Assembly (NCBI GenBank): GCA_964599895.1
Contig: CAZRHT010000003.1
Location: forward strand, 1-64,000
DNA length: 64,000 bases
Reading direction: 5' to 3'
From: UM-FILTER-49-7 sp964599895
Lineage (GTDB): Bacteria > Acidobacteriota > Holophagae > Thermotomaculales > Thermotomaculaceae
Shown: positions 16,115 through 25,506 of the stretch, piece after piece
Numbering within the stretch: the stretch's first letter is position 1
Layout of the letters: every line of letters starts with the position of its first letter
Made by a program: the position numbers and the translations under genes
Notes under the pieces: model-generated
What the model saw: only the letters and a program-made list of their open reading frames with translations
What the model was told of the DNA's origin: nothing
The model's database searches: none

Positions 16115-18178
16115 TCATCCTTCTATTTTTCTCACGGGGAAAAAGCGATTATACAATGCCAGTCCAACGATGGTGGCTGCTCCAATCATCGCGAAAATAA
16201 TCCAGAGTAAACGGGGCTGGTGAAGGTGATCTACGAAATGGACGTAAAGATTGGCACCCAGTACGCCGCCGATACTGCTGCCGATAACGCCATAAAGGAA
16301 AAGATAGCCCATGTACATGGCAACCTTTTCCTTTGGTGCGGTCTGACCCACATAGGAGATAAATTTAGGATGAGCCGTCATTTCGCCGATGGAAAAAACA
16401 ATGATTCCGATGAGAAAGACCCAGATGCCGGTAGAAACGGCAAGCAGTGCCATACCAATCGTGCCAAACAGGATTCCGGAAATCATGGTGGGCAATGCTT
16501 TGCGGTGTTTAACGAGTTTTGTGATGAAAAGCTGAAGTACGATGATGGTCAATGCGTTGATGACTGTGACATGTTCCACATCAAAGTACCAGTTGATGTG
16601 AATCCCGACCATAGCCAATACCTGATTAACCATGGCATTGAGGGGAGTGGAATCCACGTAGGCTTTCACATACCAGAGAACAGAATCGAACATCTGAAAA
16701 TACATAACCCAGAAACCGGAATAGATAAAGATAAGAAGCAAGAATCTAAAATGGTCTATGAAGGGTTCTGTGTCCCGCGTTTCGATCGTAAAAAGAGAGA
16801 GTACGGTGGCAAAGATGGCGAAACTGAGGATCCTCGCAAACAGTGTCAAATCAGGAATTCCAACGCATACTGCCACAATGAAGAGCAGTAAAAAAGTAGA
16901 TGTTTTCCGGTTGGCATGTTCCTTGTCTTTCAACATCAGAATAAGAAAGGCGGCGGTTAGAAGTAGTCCCACGAAAAGCAACGGAAAAGGCCGGTTCCGG
17001 GCATCTTTCAGGAAACTTCTGAGTTTTCCCTCAGGAAACGGATGCAGAAGGCTTCCGGATTTCAATTGTTTGACTGTTTTGTCTATATCTACATTGTTTC
17101 CCACGTAAATATGGAAGTCACGGGGCGTTGGTTCTGCCAGTCGGATTCCGTTGCCTGCAGATCTGTGAAATGTCAGGAGGGTTGGAGTGGATGCCTTCTT
17201 CAGTGCGGCCTCAATTTCATTTCGGCTGAACTGAACGAGAAAAGTGTCAAGCTTATCCAGTAATTCAGGTTTTTCCGGTTTGTAAACAGTGACCCCGTCT
17301 TTGACGGGTTGAAAGAGATCGGGTCTGGTCATGTCCCGATCAATCGTAAAATAAAACATGCTTCCGTTTTTTTGAACCGGGTAGCTGGATTCACTGAGGG
17401 TAAGTACATTCCCGGAAATATAACTGTTCAGCCCGAAGCCGAGCATGGAAATGGTCAGAATGAAAAATAGTGCGGGCACAAAAAGTTTTCCTGCTTTGAG
17501 CTGTCGATATACCAATACGATGGGACTGTAAATGATTTCGAATGAATGGGCAATTGTGTCTTTGAGGTTGTGCGTTTTCTGCTTTGCCGCCACTTCTTCC
17601 GGTAGAGGTGGTTCCTTAAAAAATAAGGCGGTGGGAATCAGCATGGCACCTGTGCCAAGGGCAGAAGCATAGAAAACCCACTGCCAACCGATGTTGTTCT
17701 TCAGAAAGGGGACCAGGAAAAGGGGAAAAAGAAAGGCACCCAGATTAATGGACCAGTAGTATATGCCAAAAGCTTCAGAGGAGTTTTCTTCGTCCGTGAG
17801 CTTGGCGATGGAACCAGAAATGATCGGTTTGAATGTCCCGGCACCAATCGCCATTACCACCAGCGCCAGGAAAACCAATCCGTAGGATGTTGCCCTCGCT
17901 GTGAAAAAATAGCCAATACCCAGGAACGAAAATGCAATGGTAAGCATCTTTCGGTAACCGAAACGATCCGCCAGTGCACCGGTTATAATGGGCAGGAAAT
18001 ACAGGAGAGGCTGGATCGTACTCTTGATGATGCCGACGGATTCTTTCTGAAACATGAGAACATCGGTGAAGTATACCGACAGCACACTCATCATGCCGTA
18101 ATAGGATCCACGTTCGAAAAACTCAAACATGATTGTCAACCAGAAAAGTGGGGAGTATTTACGTTTTCCTGTGGTCAT
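16115..18178 (-). CDS. POT/PTR-family proton-coupled peptide transporter with large internal insertion
   Basis: An MFS transporter of the proton-dependent oligopeptide family. The signature ExxER is at residues 19-23 (FEFFERGSYYG). The PTR2 motif region GIYYWSINLGAFLFP and RFGYRK between segments 2 and 3 are present. I start at the ATG at 18178 because AAGGAG lies six bases upstream. A longer frame to 18361 adds 61 residues without membrane-protein character. The 687 residues exceed the usual ~450-500 because a soluble stretch of about 125 residues (roughly 270-395) is inserted between membrane segments in mid-protein. Substrate probably di/tripeptides (family knowledge). Confidence 0.85.
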   Translation of the reverse strand: MTTGKRKYSPLFWLTIMFEFFERGSYYGMMSVLSVYFTDVLMFQKESVGIIKSTIQPLLYFLPIITGALADRFGYRKMLTIAFSFLGIGYFFTARATSYGLVFLALVVMAIGAGTFKPIISGSIAKLTDEENSSEAFGIYYWSINLGAFLFPLFLVPFLKNNIGWQWVFYASALGTGAMLIPTALFFKEPPLPEEVAAKQKTHNLKDTIAHSFEIIYSPIVLVYRQLKAGKLFVPALFFILTISMLGFGLNSYISGNVLTLSESSYPVQKNGSMFYFTIDRDMTRPDLFQPVKDGVTVYKPEKPELLDKLDTFLVQFSRNEIEAALKKASTPTLLTFHRSAGNGIRLAEPTPRDFHIYVGNNVDIDKTVKQLKSGSLLHPFPEGKLRSFLKDARNRPFPLLFVGLLLTAAFLILMLKDKEHANRKTSTFLLLFIVAVCVGIPDLTLFARILSFAIFATVLSLFTIETRDTEPFIDHFRFLLLIFIYSGFWVMYFQMFDSVLWYVKAYVDSTPLNAMVNQVLAMVGIHINWYFDVEHVTVINALTIIVLQLFITKLVKHRKALPTMISGILFGTIGMALLAVSTGIWVFLIGIIVFSIGEMTAHPKFISYVGQTAPKEKVAMYMGYLFLYGVIGSSIGGVLGANLYVHFVDHLHQPRLLWIIFAMIGAATIVGLALYNRFFPVRKIEG

Positions 18179-18193
18179 CGTTTCTCCTTGTGG

Positions 18194-18220
18194 TTCATGT
18201 TCCGTAGATTTTAACATGAA
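18194..18220 (-). promoter_or_regulatory. Candidate operator and promoter of the POT transporter gene
   Basis: Perfect 8-base inverted repeat TTCATGTT-N11-AACATGAA (18194-18201, 18213-18220). On the minus strand an extended -10 candidate TGTTAAAAT (18208-18216) lies inside it, about 30 bases upstream of the start codon. A repressor dimer here would cover the -10 box. No regulator gene is adjacent. Confidence 0.5.
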
Positions 18221-18558
18221 TACGGGATTTTCCATCACGCAATTCTGATCTGATAAAAGTGGAGGTCGGTGGTTGGGAATCACTTGGAAATAGAGAACTA
18301 TTCCACGGTTTTGTTCGTATACATCTATGAAACCATGATAATGTGGGGTGGGCTCTATCAAGTTTTTTTCGATTCAAAAGATTACCCCACCAACTAATCA
18401 TCATCGAATAGACACCATGAAACGCCAACCCAATTTGAGTCCATCCCCCATGGTTTCCCATCGGCATTTATGCCGGAATGTGTATCTTTAAATTCTCTTT
18501 TCTTTGATTACTCTTCACAAAACACTCCATTGCGTATTCGAACGCCAGGCCGCTTCTT
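18221..18558. other. Non-coding stretch between the divergent POT and pst genes
   Basis: About 340 bases between the transporter's promoter region and the Pho box of pstS. I see no convincing gene, RNA structure or repeat here. Short open frames lack ribosome sites and protein character. Confidence 0.5.
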
Positions 18559-18611
18559 TTACATTTTCTTTACATTTTTGAGGCAATCTTCTTTCATTAC
18601 TTTCTTATCAT
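18559..18611 (+). promoter_or_regulatory. Pho box and promoter of pstS
   Basis: Direct repeats on an 11-base period: TTACAT (18559-18564), TTACAT (18570-18575), a degenerate unit AGGCAA (18581-18586) and TTTCAT (18592-18597), followed eight bases later by TATCAT (18606-18611) as a -10 box. PhoB/PhoP-type regulators bind such 11-base-spaced repeats. The porin gene at 26392-27405 has the same layout. The leader would be very short (about 13-15 bases before the ATG), so the exact -10 is less certain than the repeats. Confidence 0.75.
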
Positions 18612-18630
18612 TGCTGCGAAGGAGGACGCT

Positions 18631-19638
18631 ATGAAACTGAAAAACATTTTCCTTTCACTTCTCTTGGTTATAATTTCCCTTTCGCTGACAGCTGGGGACA
18701 TGATTAACGGTGCCGGTGCAACTTTTCCGTATCCGGTATATTCTGCCTGGGCTTTTAATTACCAGAAAGCTACCGGTGTAAAACTGAATTACCAGTCCAT
18801 CGGTTCCGGTGGTGGAGTTCGCCAGATTAAGAACCGCACAGTGGATTTTGGAGCATCTGACGCTCCGGTAAAACCGGCGGACCTGAAGCAGATGAATCTG
18901 ATTCAGTTTCCTGCCATCATTGGCGGTGTTGTGCCGGTTGTGAATATCAAGGGTTTGAAGCCCGGTCAGCTGAAGCTGAATGGAGATGCCCTTGCAAAGA
19001 TCTTTCTCGGTGAAATTACGAAATGGAACGACCCTCGTCTGGCATCAATCAACAGGGGTGTTTCTCTTCCCGATGCAAACATTACTGTGGTCCATCGGTC
19101 TGACGGTTCCGGTACTACGGCAATTTTTACCACCTATCTCGCAACGGTATCCAAAGACTGGAGCAAGAAGGTTGGAAAAGGAAAATCCGTAAACTGGCCA
19201 GTGGGAATTGGTGGAAAAGGCAACGAGGGCGTTGCGAATTACGTAAAGCGGGTTAAGAATTCCATCGGTTACGTTGAATTTGCTTATGCCAAGCAGAATA
19301 AGTTAACCTATCTGAAACTCCAGAATAAGGATGGTAATTTTGTTGATCCATCTTTCGAGGCATTCAAAGATGCAGCTGCAGGAGCAAAATGGATGCCGGA
19401 TGAAGGCTACTATCTCTGGCTGGTGGACGCTCCGGGTAATGGTTCATGGCCTATTGCCGGTGCTTCTTTCATTCTCCTCGGCAAAGAAAAAGTTGCTTCA
19501 AATAAAAGGGTTGTGAAGTTCTACGACTGGTCTTTCAATAACGGAGATGCCACCGCAGAGAAACTCATCTATGTTCCTCTCCCCGCCTCTTTGAAAGACA
19601 GCATTCGCAATTACTGGAAGGAAAACGGCATCTATTGA
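18631..19638 (+). CDS. pstS: Periplasmic phosphate-binding protein PstS
   Basis: Binds inorganic phosphate in the periplasm and delivers it to the PstCAB transporter. The signal peptide is 1-21. The diagnostic sequences INGAGATFPYPVYSAWA, YQSIGSGGGVRQI, DFGASDAPV, VHRSDGSGTTAIFTTYL and SIGYVEFAYA contain the phosphate-contacting Ser/Asp/Arg/Thr residues. 335 residues, normal. Ribosome site AAGGAGG. It is the first gene of the pst operon and sits behind a Pho box. Confidence 0.97.
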   Translation: MKLKNIFLSLLLVIISLSLTAGDMINGAGATFPYPVYSAWAFNYQKATGVKLNYQSIGSGGGVRQIKNRTVDFGASDAPVKPADLKQMNLIQFPAIIGGVVPVVNIKGLKPGQLKLNGDALAKIFLGEITKWNDPRLASINRGVSLPDANITVVHRSDGSGTTAIFTTYLATVSKDWSKKVGKGKSVNWPVGIGGKGNEGVANYVKRVKNSIGYVEFAYAKQNKLTYLKLQNKDGNFVDPSFEAFKDAAAGAKWMPDEGYYLWLVDAPGNGSWPIAGASFILLGKEKVASNKRVVKFYDWSFNNGDATAEKLIYVPLPASLKDSIRNYWKENGIY

Positions 19639-19644
19639 TGAGAG

Positions 19645-19702
19645 GATTCGATACGAATCTTCAGGTGTGGATAGAACCGGAGGGAGCGTGGCTGCCCTCC
19701 GG
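19645..19702 (+). promoter_or_regulatory. Two hairpins between pstS and pstC
   Basis: GATTCG-ATA-CGAATC (19645-19659) and CCGGAGGG...CCCTCCGG (19677-19684 and 19695-19702) followed by ATTTTCC. Hairpins at this place commonly stabilise the message of the binding protein and attenuate the permease genes. The second resembles a weak terminator. Confidence 0.6.
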
Positions 19703-19728
19703 ATTTTCCTGTAATTGGTGAGTTAAAT

Positions 19729-20661
19729 ATGGCCAATAAGAGAAGAACTAATTATAAAGATAAAATATTCAAGTCAATGACTTTCAGTGCGGCGATGGTG
19801 GTACTTGTAGTGATTGTGGGAATTTTCTTTTCGCTTGTAAAACAGGCTGTTCCCGCAATTTCAAAGTTTGGTTTTTTCGGGTTTATCAGCACGGTCACAT
19901 GGGATCCCGTTCATGAAGTGTTTGGTGCGGCCGCGAGCCTGTATGGGACAATAGTCACCACCGTACTTGCGATGGCGATAGCGATACCGGTATCCATTGG
20001 AATTGCAATTTTCATGACTGAGTTGTGCCCCAATGCCCTTAAATCGGCCATGGGTACTGCCATTGAGCTTCTTGCGGCAATTCCCAGCATTATCTATGGA
20101 ATGTGGGGCTTGTTCACATTGGCTCCGATAATGGGAGATACCGTGGAGCCTTTCCTGCAGCATACAATTGGAAAGGTGCCATATCTTGGTTCTCTTTTCA
20201 GCGGAACACCCCTGGGAATTGACATTCTCACCGCCAGTACTATTTTGAGCATTATGATTATTCCTTTCATTGCGTCCATTGCCAGGGACACCTTCAATCT
20301 GACACCGCAGGTGTTGCGGGAATCCGCCTACGGAATTGGTGCTACGAAATGGGAAGTTATTCGAAATATTGTGCTTCCATATTCAAAAGGTGGAGTCTTC
20401 GGAGGCATCGTCATCGCCATGGGCCGCGCCCTTGGAGAGACCATGGCAGTGGCTTTTGTCCTTGGAAACAAGCACGAGATAGCCCGTTCTCTTCTGGACG
20501 CGTCGGCAACCATCACGGTTACTTTAGCAAATGAATTTACCGAAGCCGATTCTGATATGTATATGGCATCTCTGTTTTACCTCGCAGTCATTTTGTTTGT
20601 GATGAGCCTGATAACCCTTGCGGCTGCGAAGTTCATACTGAAAGAGAGGGCAAAGTCATGA
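19729..20661 (+). CDS. pstC: Phosphate ABC transporter permease PstC
   Basis: Inner-membrane permease subunit of the high-affinity phosphate transporter. About six membrane segments, with the BPD-transport EAA-type loop ESAYGIGATKWEVIRNIVLPYSKGG (residues about 201-225) and GRALGETMAVAFVLGN after it. 310 residues. Overlaps pstA by ATGA. Confidence 0.96.
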   Translation: MANKRRTNYKDKIFKSMTFSAAMVVLVVIVGIFFSLVKQAVPAISKFGFFGFISTVTWDPVHEVFGAAASLYGTIVTTVLAMAIAIPVSIGIAIFMTELCPNALKSAMGTAIELLAAIPSIIYGMWGLFTLAPIMGDTVEPFLQHTIGKVPYLGSLFSGTPLGIDILTASTILSIMIIPFIASIARDTFNLTPQVLRESAYGIGATKWEVIRNIVLPYSKGGVFGGIVIAMGRALGETMAVAFVLGNKHEIARSLLDASATITVTLANEFTEADSDMYMASLFYLAVILFVMSLITLAAAKFILKERAKS

Positions 20662-21500
20662 ACACTCTTTCAAAACGAAAAATTCAAAATAAAGTGGCGC
20701 TGAGCCTTTCGACTCTTGCGGCAGCCATCGGCCTTTTCTGGTTATGTTTTATTTTGTGGGACGTGTTTCGCCATGGTTTGTCTTTTATCACCCTGGATTT
20801 GTTCACCAAGGATCCGGTCCCCCCGGGGTTTGGTGGAGGAGGACTTCGTAACGCCTTTGTCGGCCAGATGTTGATTACCCTGGTTGCGATGGTGATTGGA
20901 ATTCCAATTGGTGTGCTGGGGGGCACTTTTTTGTCGGAGTATGGCAGACATTCCAGACTGGGACGTTTTATCAGCACATTATCTGACATCATGGTGAGTG
21001 TCCCCTCGATTGTAATCGGTACCTTTGTGTACGCCATCATGGTGAAGCCAATCGGGCACTTCAACGGATGGGCAGGGGGTGTTGCATTGGCGATTATCAT
21101 GATTCCGGTGGTGATTCGAACCACAGAAGATATGATGGCGCTGGTTCCCTGGTCCCTGCGGGAGGCGGCCTTTGCCCTGGGTGCGCCTTATTATAAGGTC
21201 ATTACGCAGGTGGTATACCGTGGGGCGGCCACGGGTATTTTTACAGGAATACTCCTGTCGATTGCAAGGGTTGCGGGAGAAACTGCGCCCCTGTTGTTCA
21301 CCTCATTCAATAATTCCTTTTTCACCACCAATCTCAATGACTCAATGCCGTCTTTGACGGTTACAATATTCCAGTACGCCATGGGGCCATATGATGACTG
21401 GCACGGCATGGCGTGGGCGGCTGCACTGGTCATTACTGTCGCAATTCTGATAGTGACCATTGTGGGACGCCTGCTGATCAAGTGGAGGTACAGAAGCTGA
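20658..21500 (+). CDS. pstA: Phosphate ABC transporter permease PstA
   Basis: Second permease subunit. It has an N-terminal membrane segment, the GGGGLRNAFVGQM family stretch, the EAA-type loop LREAAFALGAPYYKVITQVV and SIARVAGETAPLLFTS. 280 residues. One base separates its stop from the pstB start. Confidence 0.96.
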   Translation: MNTLSKRKIQNKVALSLSTLAAAIGLFWLCFILWDVFRHGLSFITLDLFTKDPVPPGFGGGGLRNAFVGQMLITLVAMVIGIPIGVLGGTFLSEYGRHSRLGRFISTLSDIMVSVPSIVIGTFVYAIMVKPIGHFNGWAGGVALAIIMIPVVIRTTEDMMALVPWSLREAAFALGAPYYKVITQVVYRGAATGIFTGILLSIARVAGETAPLLFTSFNNSFFTTNLNDSMPSLTVTIFQYAMGPYDDWHGMAWAAALVITVAILIVTIVGRLLIKWRYRS

Positions 21501-21501
21501 C

Positions 21502-22284
21502 ATGAACAAAAATATCAACATTCCTGCTGACAGCGTATTGATAAAGGTCCAGAACCTGGGGTTTTCGTATGGGTCAGTCAGAGCGGTAAAGAATATCACA
21601 ATGGATATTGCCGCAAACGCTGTCACTGCATTGATCGGGCCGTCCGGTTGCGGGAAGACGACATTTCTTCGTTGTTTCAACAGGATGCATGACCTGTATC
21701 CGGGCAATCACTACGAGGGCCGGATTATTATGGAAGGTCAGGACCTGCTTGGAAATGGCGTGGATCTCACAGAACTCCGGGCGGGAATTGGTATGGTTTT
21801 CCAGAAGCCAACGCCCTTTCCCATGAGTGTGTTTGACAATATTGCATACGGATTGAAATTGAAAGGGATTCACAACCGTACGGAATTGACCGACAGGGTG
21901 GAAATGGCCCTGAAACACGCAGCGCTTTGGGAGGAAGTGAAGGATAGATTGAAAGAAGGGGCTTCCGGTCTCTCCGGCGGGCAGCAGCAGCGGCTTGTCA
22001 TAGCAAGGGCCCTTGCGGTTGAGCCGAAGGTTATTCTATTTGATGAACCCACCAGTGCGCTGGATCCAATCTCCACAAGTAAGATTGAAGAGCTGATTTT
22101 TCAGTTGAAAAAAGAGGTAACAGTAATTATTGTGACCCACAACATGCAGCAGGCGGCCAGAATTTCAGATTATACCGCTTTCATGTACGTCGGGGAACTG
22201 ATAGAATTTGATGAAACAGACGTGATTTTCACAAATCCGAACGTGAAACTGACCGAAGAATATATCACCGGTCGGTTCGGCTGA
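21502..22284 (+). CDS. pstB: Phosphate ABC transporter ATPase PstB
   Basis: ATP-binding subunit that drives phosphate import. Walker A GPSGCGKTTFLRC, Q-loop MVFQKPTPFPMS, ABC signature LSGGQQQRLVIARAL, Walker B VILFDEPTSALDPIS and switch His in VTHNMQQAARI. These are PstB-specific forms. 260 residues. Its stop overlaps a possible upstream phoU start. Confidence 0.97.
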   Translation: MNKNINIPADSVLIKVQNLGFSYGSVRAVKNITMDIAANAVTALIGPSGCGKTTFLRCFNRMHDLYPGNHYEGRIIMEGQDLLGNGVDLTELRAGIGMVFQKPTPFPMSVFDNIAYGLKLKGIHNRTELTDRVEMALKHAALWEEVKDRLKEGASGLSGGQQQRLVIARALAVEPKVILFDEPTSALDPISTSKIEELIFQLKKEVTVIIVTHNMQQAARISDYTAFMYVGELIEFDETDVIFTNPNVKLTEEYITGRFG

Positions 22285-22295
22285 TGGAGGCGGGC

Positions 22296-22982
22296 ATGAG
22301 ATACCAGGAAGCAGAATATACAGAACTGAGGAGCCAGATAGCAGAAATGGGAAACGCGGTTTCCCGGATGGTCAATGAGAGTGTCCAGTCACTTGTGGAA
22401 AGAAATGATGAGCTGGCAAGAGACGTGATTCGCAGGGATGATCAAGTGGATCACCTTGATATTGCCATTGACGAGCACTGTCTGAAAATCTTCGCGCTTT
22501 ATGAACCAAAAGCAATTGATCTGCGTTTCATCATCGCCGCCACAAGGATTATTGTAGACCTGGAACGAATCGGGGACCACTGTGTGGATATCTGTAAGGA
22601 GATTCTGAAACTGAACAAGGTTCCCCCTGTTAAACCCTATATAGATCTTCCCAGGATGGGCAAGTTGGCGGCAAAGATGGTTGTGGACAGCGTGAACAGC
22701 TATCTTGAAAAAGACTCAGATGGTGCCCTTGAACTGATTCGCAGGGACGACGAAGTGGATCATTTGAACAACCAGATCCTCAGGGAGCTGGTTACCTATC
22801 TCGTGGAAGATCTTCGGAAAAATCAGGCCATTTTTTCACTGATGCTGGTGGCAAAGGGATTGGAAAGAATTGCCGATTACACAACAAACATTGCAGAAAA
22901 TGTGTATTTTATGGTTTCAGGCAATGTTATTCGTCACACTCCATTGAAGGAGACAGAAGATGAAGCGCATACTGATAATTGA
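22296..22982 (+). CDS. phoU: Phosphate signalling protein PhoU
   Basis: Negative regulator linking PstSCAB to the PhoR kinase. Two PhoU three-helix repeats with metal-binding motifs: RRDDQVDHLDIAIDEHC (about 44-60) and RRDDEVDHLNNQI (second repeat), plus KGLERIADYTTNIAENV. I choose the ATG at 22296 because GGAGG lies five bases upstream. An ATG at 22284 overlapping the pstB stop would add four residues. It overlaps phoB by 23 bases. Confidence 0.95.
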   Translation: MRYQEAEYTELRSQIAEMGNAVSRMVNESVQSLVERNDELARDVIRRDDQVDHLDIAIDEHCLKIFALYEPKAIDLRFIIAATRIIVDLERIGDHCVDICKEILKLNKVPPVKPYIDLPRMGKLAAKMVVDSVNSYLEKDSDGALELIRRDDEVDHLNNQILRELVTYLVEDLRKNQAIFSLMLVAKGLERIADYTTNIAENVYFMVSGNVIRHTPLKETEDEAHTDN

Positions 22983-23631
22983 AGACGAGCCGGATCTTCG
23001 GGATCTGGTGGAATTTAATCTGAGAACATCCGGTTATTCGCCGGTTGGCGCTGACAATGCCAATGACGCGTTGATGCTTGTGAATGATGCCCAGTTTGAC
23101 CTGATTCTGCTGGACCTTATGTTGCCTGGACTTCAGGGAGGCCAGTTTCTCAAGATTCTCCGGGGAATGGAGCGTGTGTCAGACACGCCGGTAATGATTG
23201 TTTCCGCAAAGGACAGTGAAGAAGATATAGTTGCCGGACTGGACGCCGGGGCGGATGACTACTTGACAAAACCTTTCAGTATCAAAGTGTTGCTGGCAAA
23301 AACGGCGGCGCTTCTCCGTCGAGCCACAAGCGTGGGGCGTGAAAATGACGCTCATGCTGGAATAAGCGTGAATTCAGAGACCCATCGGGCTTCAGTAGAT
23401 GGGCGGGACATTCAACTGGCCGCAAAGGAGTTTGACCTGCTTCAGCTCTTTGTCCGGAATCCGGAAAAGGTTTTTACCAGAAACCAGCTGCTCAATACCA
23501 TCTGGGGATACGAGGCAGATATTTTTACCAGAACTGTGGATGCGCACATTTCTTCTCTTCGAAAAAAACTGGGGGAAAAGGGCCAATTGATCCGTTCCGT
23601 TCCGAAAATCGGCTACAGGATGGAAGCATGA
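22960..23631 (+). CDS. phoB: Phosphate-regulon response regulator PhoB
   Basis: OmpR-type regulator. Receiver with acidic pair EDE at 8-10, phospho-acceptor Asp at about 51 (LILLDLMLPG), Lys in LTKPFS, and a C-terminal winged helix with AAKEFDLLQLFVRNPEKVF, RTVDAHISSLRKKLG and IRSVPKIGYRM. It should bind the Pho boxes upstream of pstS and, by inference, the porin gene. GAAGGAG precedes the ATG within phoU. Coupled to phoR by an ATGA overlap. Confidence 0.95.
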   Translation: MKRILIIEDEPDLRDLVEFNLRTSGYSPVGADNANDALMLVNDAQFDLILLDLMLPGLQGGQFLKILRGMERVSDTPVMIVSAKDSEEDIVAGLDAGADDYLTKPFSIKVLLAKTAALLRRATSVGRENDAHAGISVNSETHRASVDGRDIQLAAKEFDLLQLFVRNPEKVFTRNQLLNTIWGYEADIFTRTVDAHISSLRKKLGEKGQLIRSVPKIGYRMEA

Positions 23632-25325
23632 AATCATTTCTGAAGTTTTTTGCTGTTATTTATATACCGATTGTACTGGTGCTTTTGTGGGTATTCTCCT
23701 ATTCAGCTTCCCGAATGATGCAATCAGGAAATAATGAATTGCTTGGAGAGATGCGCAATATGTGGCAGATTCTATCTCAATATGAAAACCAGAATGAGTT
23801 TGACCTGTCCTCCCACAATGCGGTGCAGCAAATTTCAAAAAACACCACCCTCCGCATTACACTGATTCGTCCGAATGGCGTGGTTGTGGATGATTCCTAT
23901 CTGACACATGGTCAGATATTGTCGCTGGAGAACCATGCGTCCAGGCCGGAAGTGGCTGGAGCACTGGTGAGTGGAGAAGGTCATTCCGTTCGGTTCAGTG
24001 ACACAATCAAGCAGAATATGATGTATTATGCGTCCAGTTTAAAGAACGGTATGGTGCTCAGGGTCGCTTATCCCATGACCTATGTGACGATGATCCAGGC
24101 CACATGGCGAAACCATGTGGTTCTGTCGCTCATCTTTCTGCTGATTGCTATCGGATTGATTTCTCTTTATCTGGCAAAGCGGCTGACGCGCCCGCTTTTT
24201 CAACTGGATGAGATTGTCCAGCAGGTGGAGAGTGGGAAAGAGGATGTCCACTTCCCCGCATTCGATGACTCTACAATGTCCCGGATCTCGGGTCTCATTT
24301 ATCGGATCTACAATTCCATGCTGAGGAATCAGCGAAAGGTCACTGAGGAGCGGGCCAGATTGAAGCAGATTCTCTCAACCATGGAGGAAAGCATTCTCCT
24401 GCTGGACGCTGAGAATCGAGTCATTCTTTCCAACCAGAATGTTGAGAAACATCTCGGAGTTACCTTGAATAAGGGACAAAATGTTCTGGATCAGATAACA
24501 GACCTGGAAACACTGGCACTGCTTCGAAGTGTATTACAGTCAGATGAAAATTATTTCCCCAGGTTGAATATCGGGGAGCGTTTTTTTGAAGTTTATGTCC
24601 GGGAAGCGGAAGCTGACACAATGGTTGTTATGCACGATATTACGGAGCGAGGCCAATATGATGTGTTCAAGAGTGAGCTTGTCGGGAATATTACACATGA
24701 GTTGAAGACGCCGATGGCTTCCATTATGGGATACGCAGAGACCCTGGTGTCAAACCCGGATGTTTCCACCGAAGACGTCAACAAATTTCACGAAATTATT
24801 CTGAATCAGACCCGTCGTCTGAATTCTTTGATCGGAGATATGCTGGAGCTTCATCAACTGGAGAATACAAGCAAAACAGTGTCCAGTGGGGAGCCCGTCT
24901 TGTGGAACAAAGTTGTCGAAGATCTCAAAACTCAATACCGCGATTGTGGGAAAGAGCTTCAATTCAGGGAGACGGATGATGTGGTTTACGTGCGAAGGGA
25001 ACATTTGGATAGCCTGCTGCTGAATCTTGTTGATAATGCAGTTAAATATAGTTCAGGAGATGTCGTAACCATTGAAATGGAGCATTCAAAAAAGATCGTA
25101 ACTATCCGTGTTTCTGATGAAGGTCCGGTGATTCCCATTGACCGCCGGGAGAGGATCTTTGAACGGTTTTTCACCATTTCGAAGTCCCGTAACCGGCGAA
25201 ATGGTGGCACTGGCCTGGGGCTGTCCATTGTCAAGCATGTGGCCAGTCTTTATCGGGGCAACGTCTCCGTGGGAGAAAATGAAAAGGGCGGGAACACCTT
25301 CACCGTCACACTGAAAGAAGGATGA
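23628..25325 (+). CDS. phoR: Phosphate-regulon sensor histidine kinase PhoR
   Basis: 565 residues. Membrane segments at about 5-25 and 163-183 enclose a ~135-residue periplasmic domain. HAMP-like linker and PAS domain (about 245-335) follow, then HisKA with phospho-His in NITHELKTPMASIMGY (about 349-364) and HATPase with NLVDNAVKYSSG, DEGPVIP and GGTGLGLSIVKH. The sizeable periplasmic domain differs from E. coli PhoR, whose sensing is cytoplasmic, and resembles the PhoR type of Gram-positives. Operon position identifies the role. Confidence 0.93.
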   Translation: MKSFLKFFAVIYIPIVLVLLWVFSYSASRMMQSGNNELLGEMRNMWQILSQYENQNEFDLSSHNAVQQISKNTTLRITLIRPNGVVVDDSYLTHGQILSLENHASRPEVAGALVSGEGHSVRFSDTIKQNMMYYASSLKNGMVLRVAYPMTYVTMIQATWRNHVVLSLIFLLIAIGLISLYLAKRLTRPLFQLDEIVQQVESGKEDVHFPAFDDSTMSRISGLIYRIYNSMLRNQRKVTEERARLKQILSTMEESILLLDAENRVILSNQNVEKHLGVTLNKGQNVLDQITDLETLALLRSVLQSDENYFPRLNIGERFFEVYVREAEADTMVVMHDITERGQYDVFKSELVGNITHELKTPMASIMGYAETLVSNPDVSTEDVNKFHEIILNQTRRLNSLIGDMLELHQLENTSKTVSSGEPVLWNKVVEDLKTQYRDCGKELQFRETDDVVYVRREHLDSLLLNLVDNAVKYSSGDVVTIEMEHSKKIVTIRVSDEGPVIPIDRRERIFERFFTISKSRNRRNGGTGLGLSIVKHVASLYRGNVSVGENEKGGNTFTVTLKEG

Positions 25326-25506
25326 AGAAGACATAGGGGGTGATGAGTTCAGAAAAGACAGGAATGATCAACAACCTGTTTTACTGTCCCTACTCGAACT
25401 CGGAAAGGGTGACGACTGAAGGACTCAATAATGCAGAGAGTTCTTTCACTTTATTCTTTCAGAACACAGTACACATTCATCGATGGTGAATGCGCTGATT
25501 ATAAAT

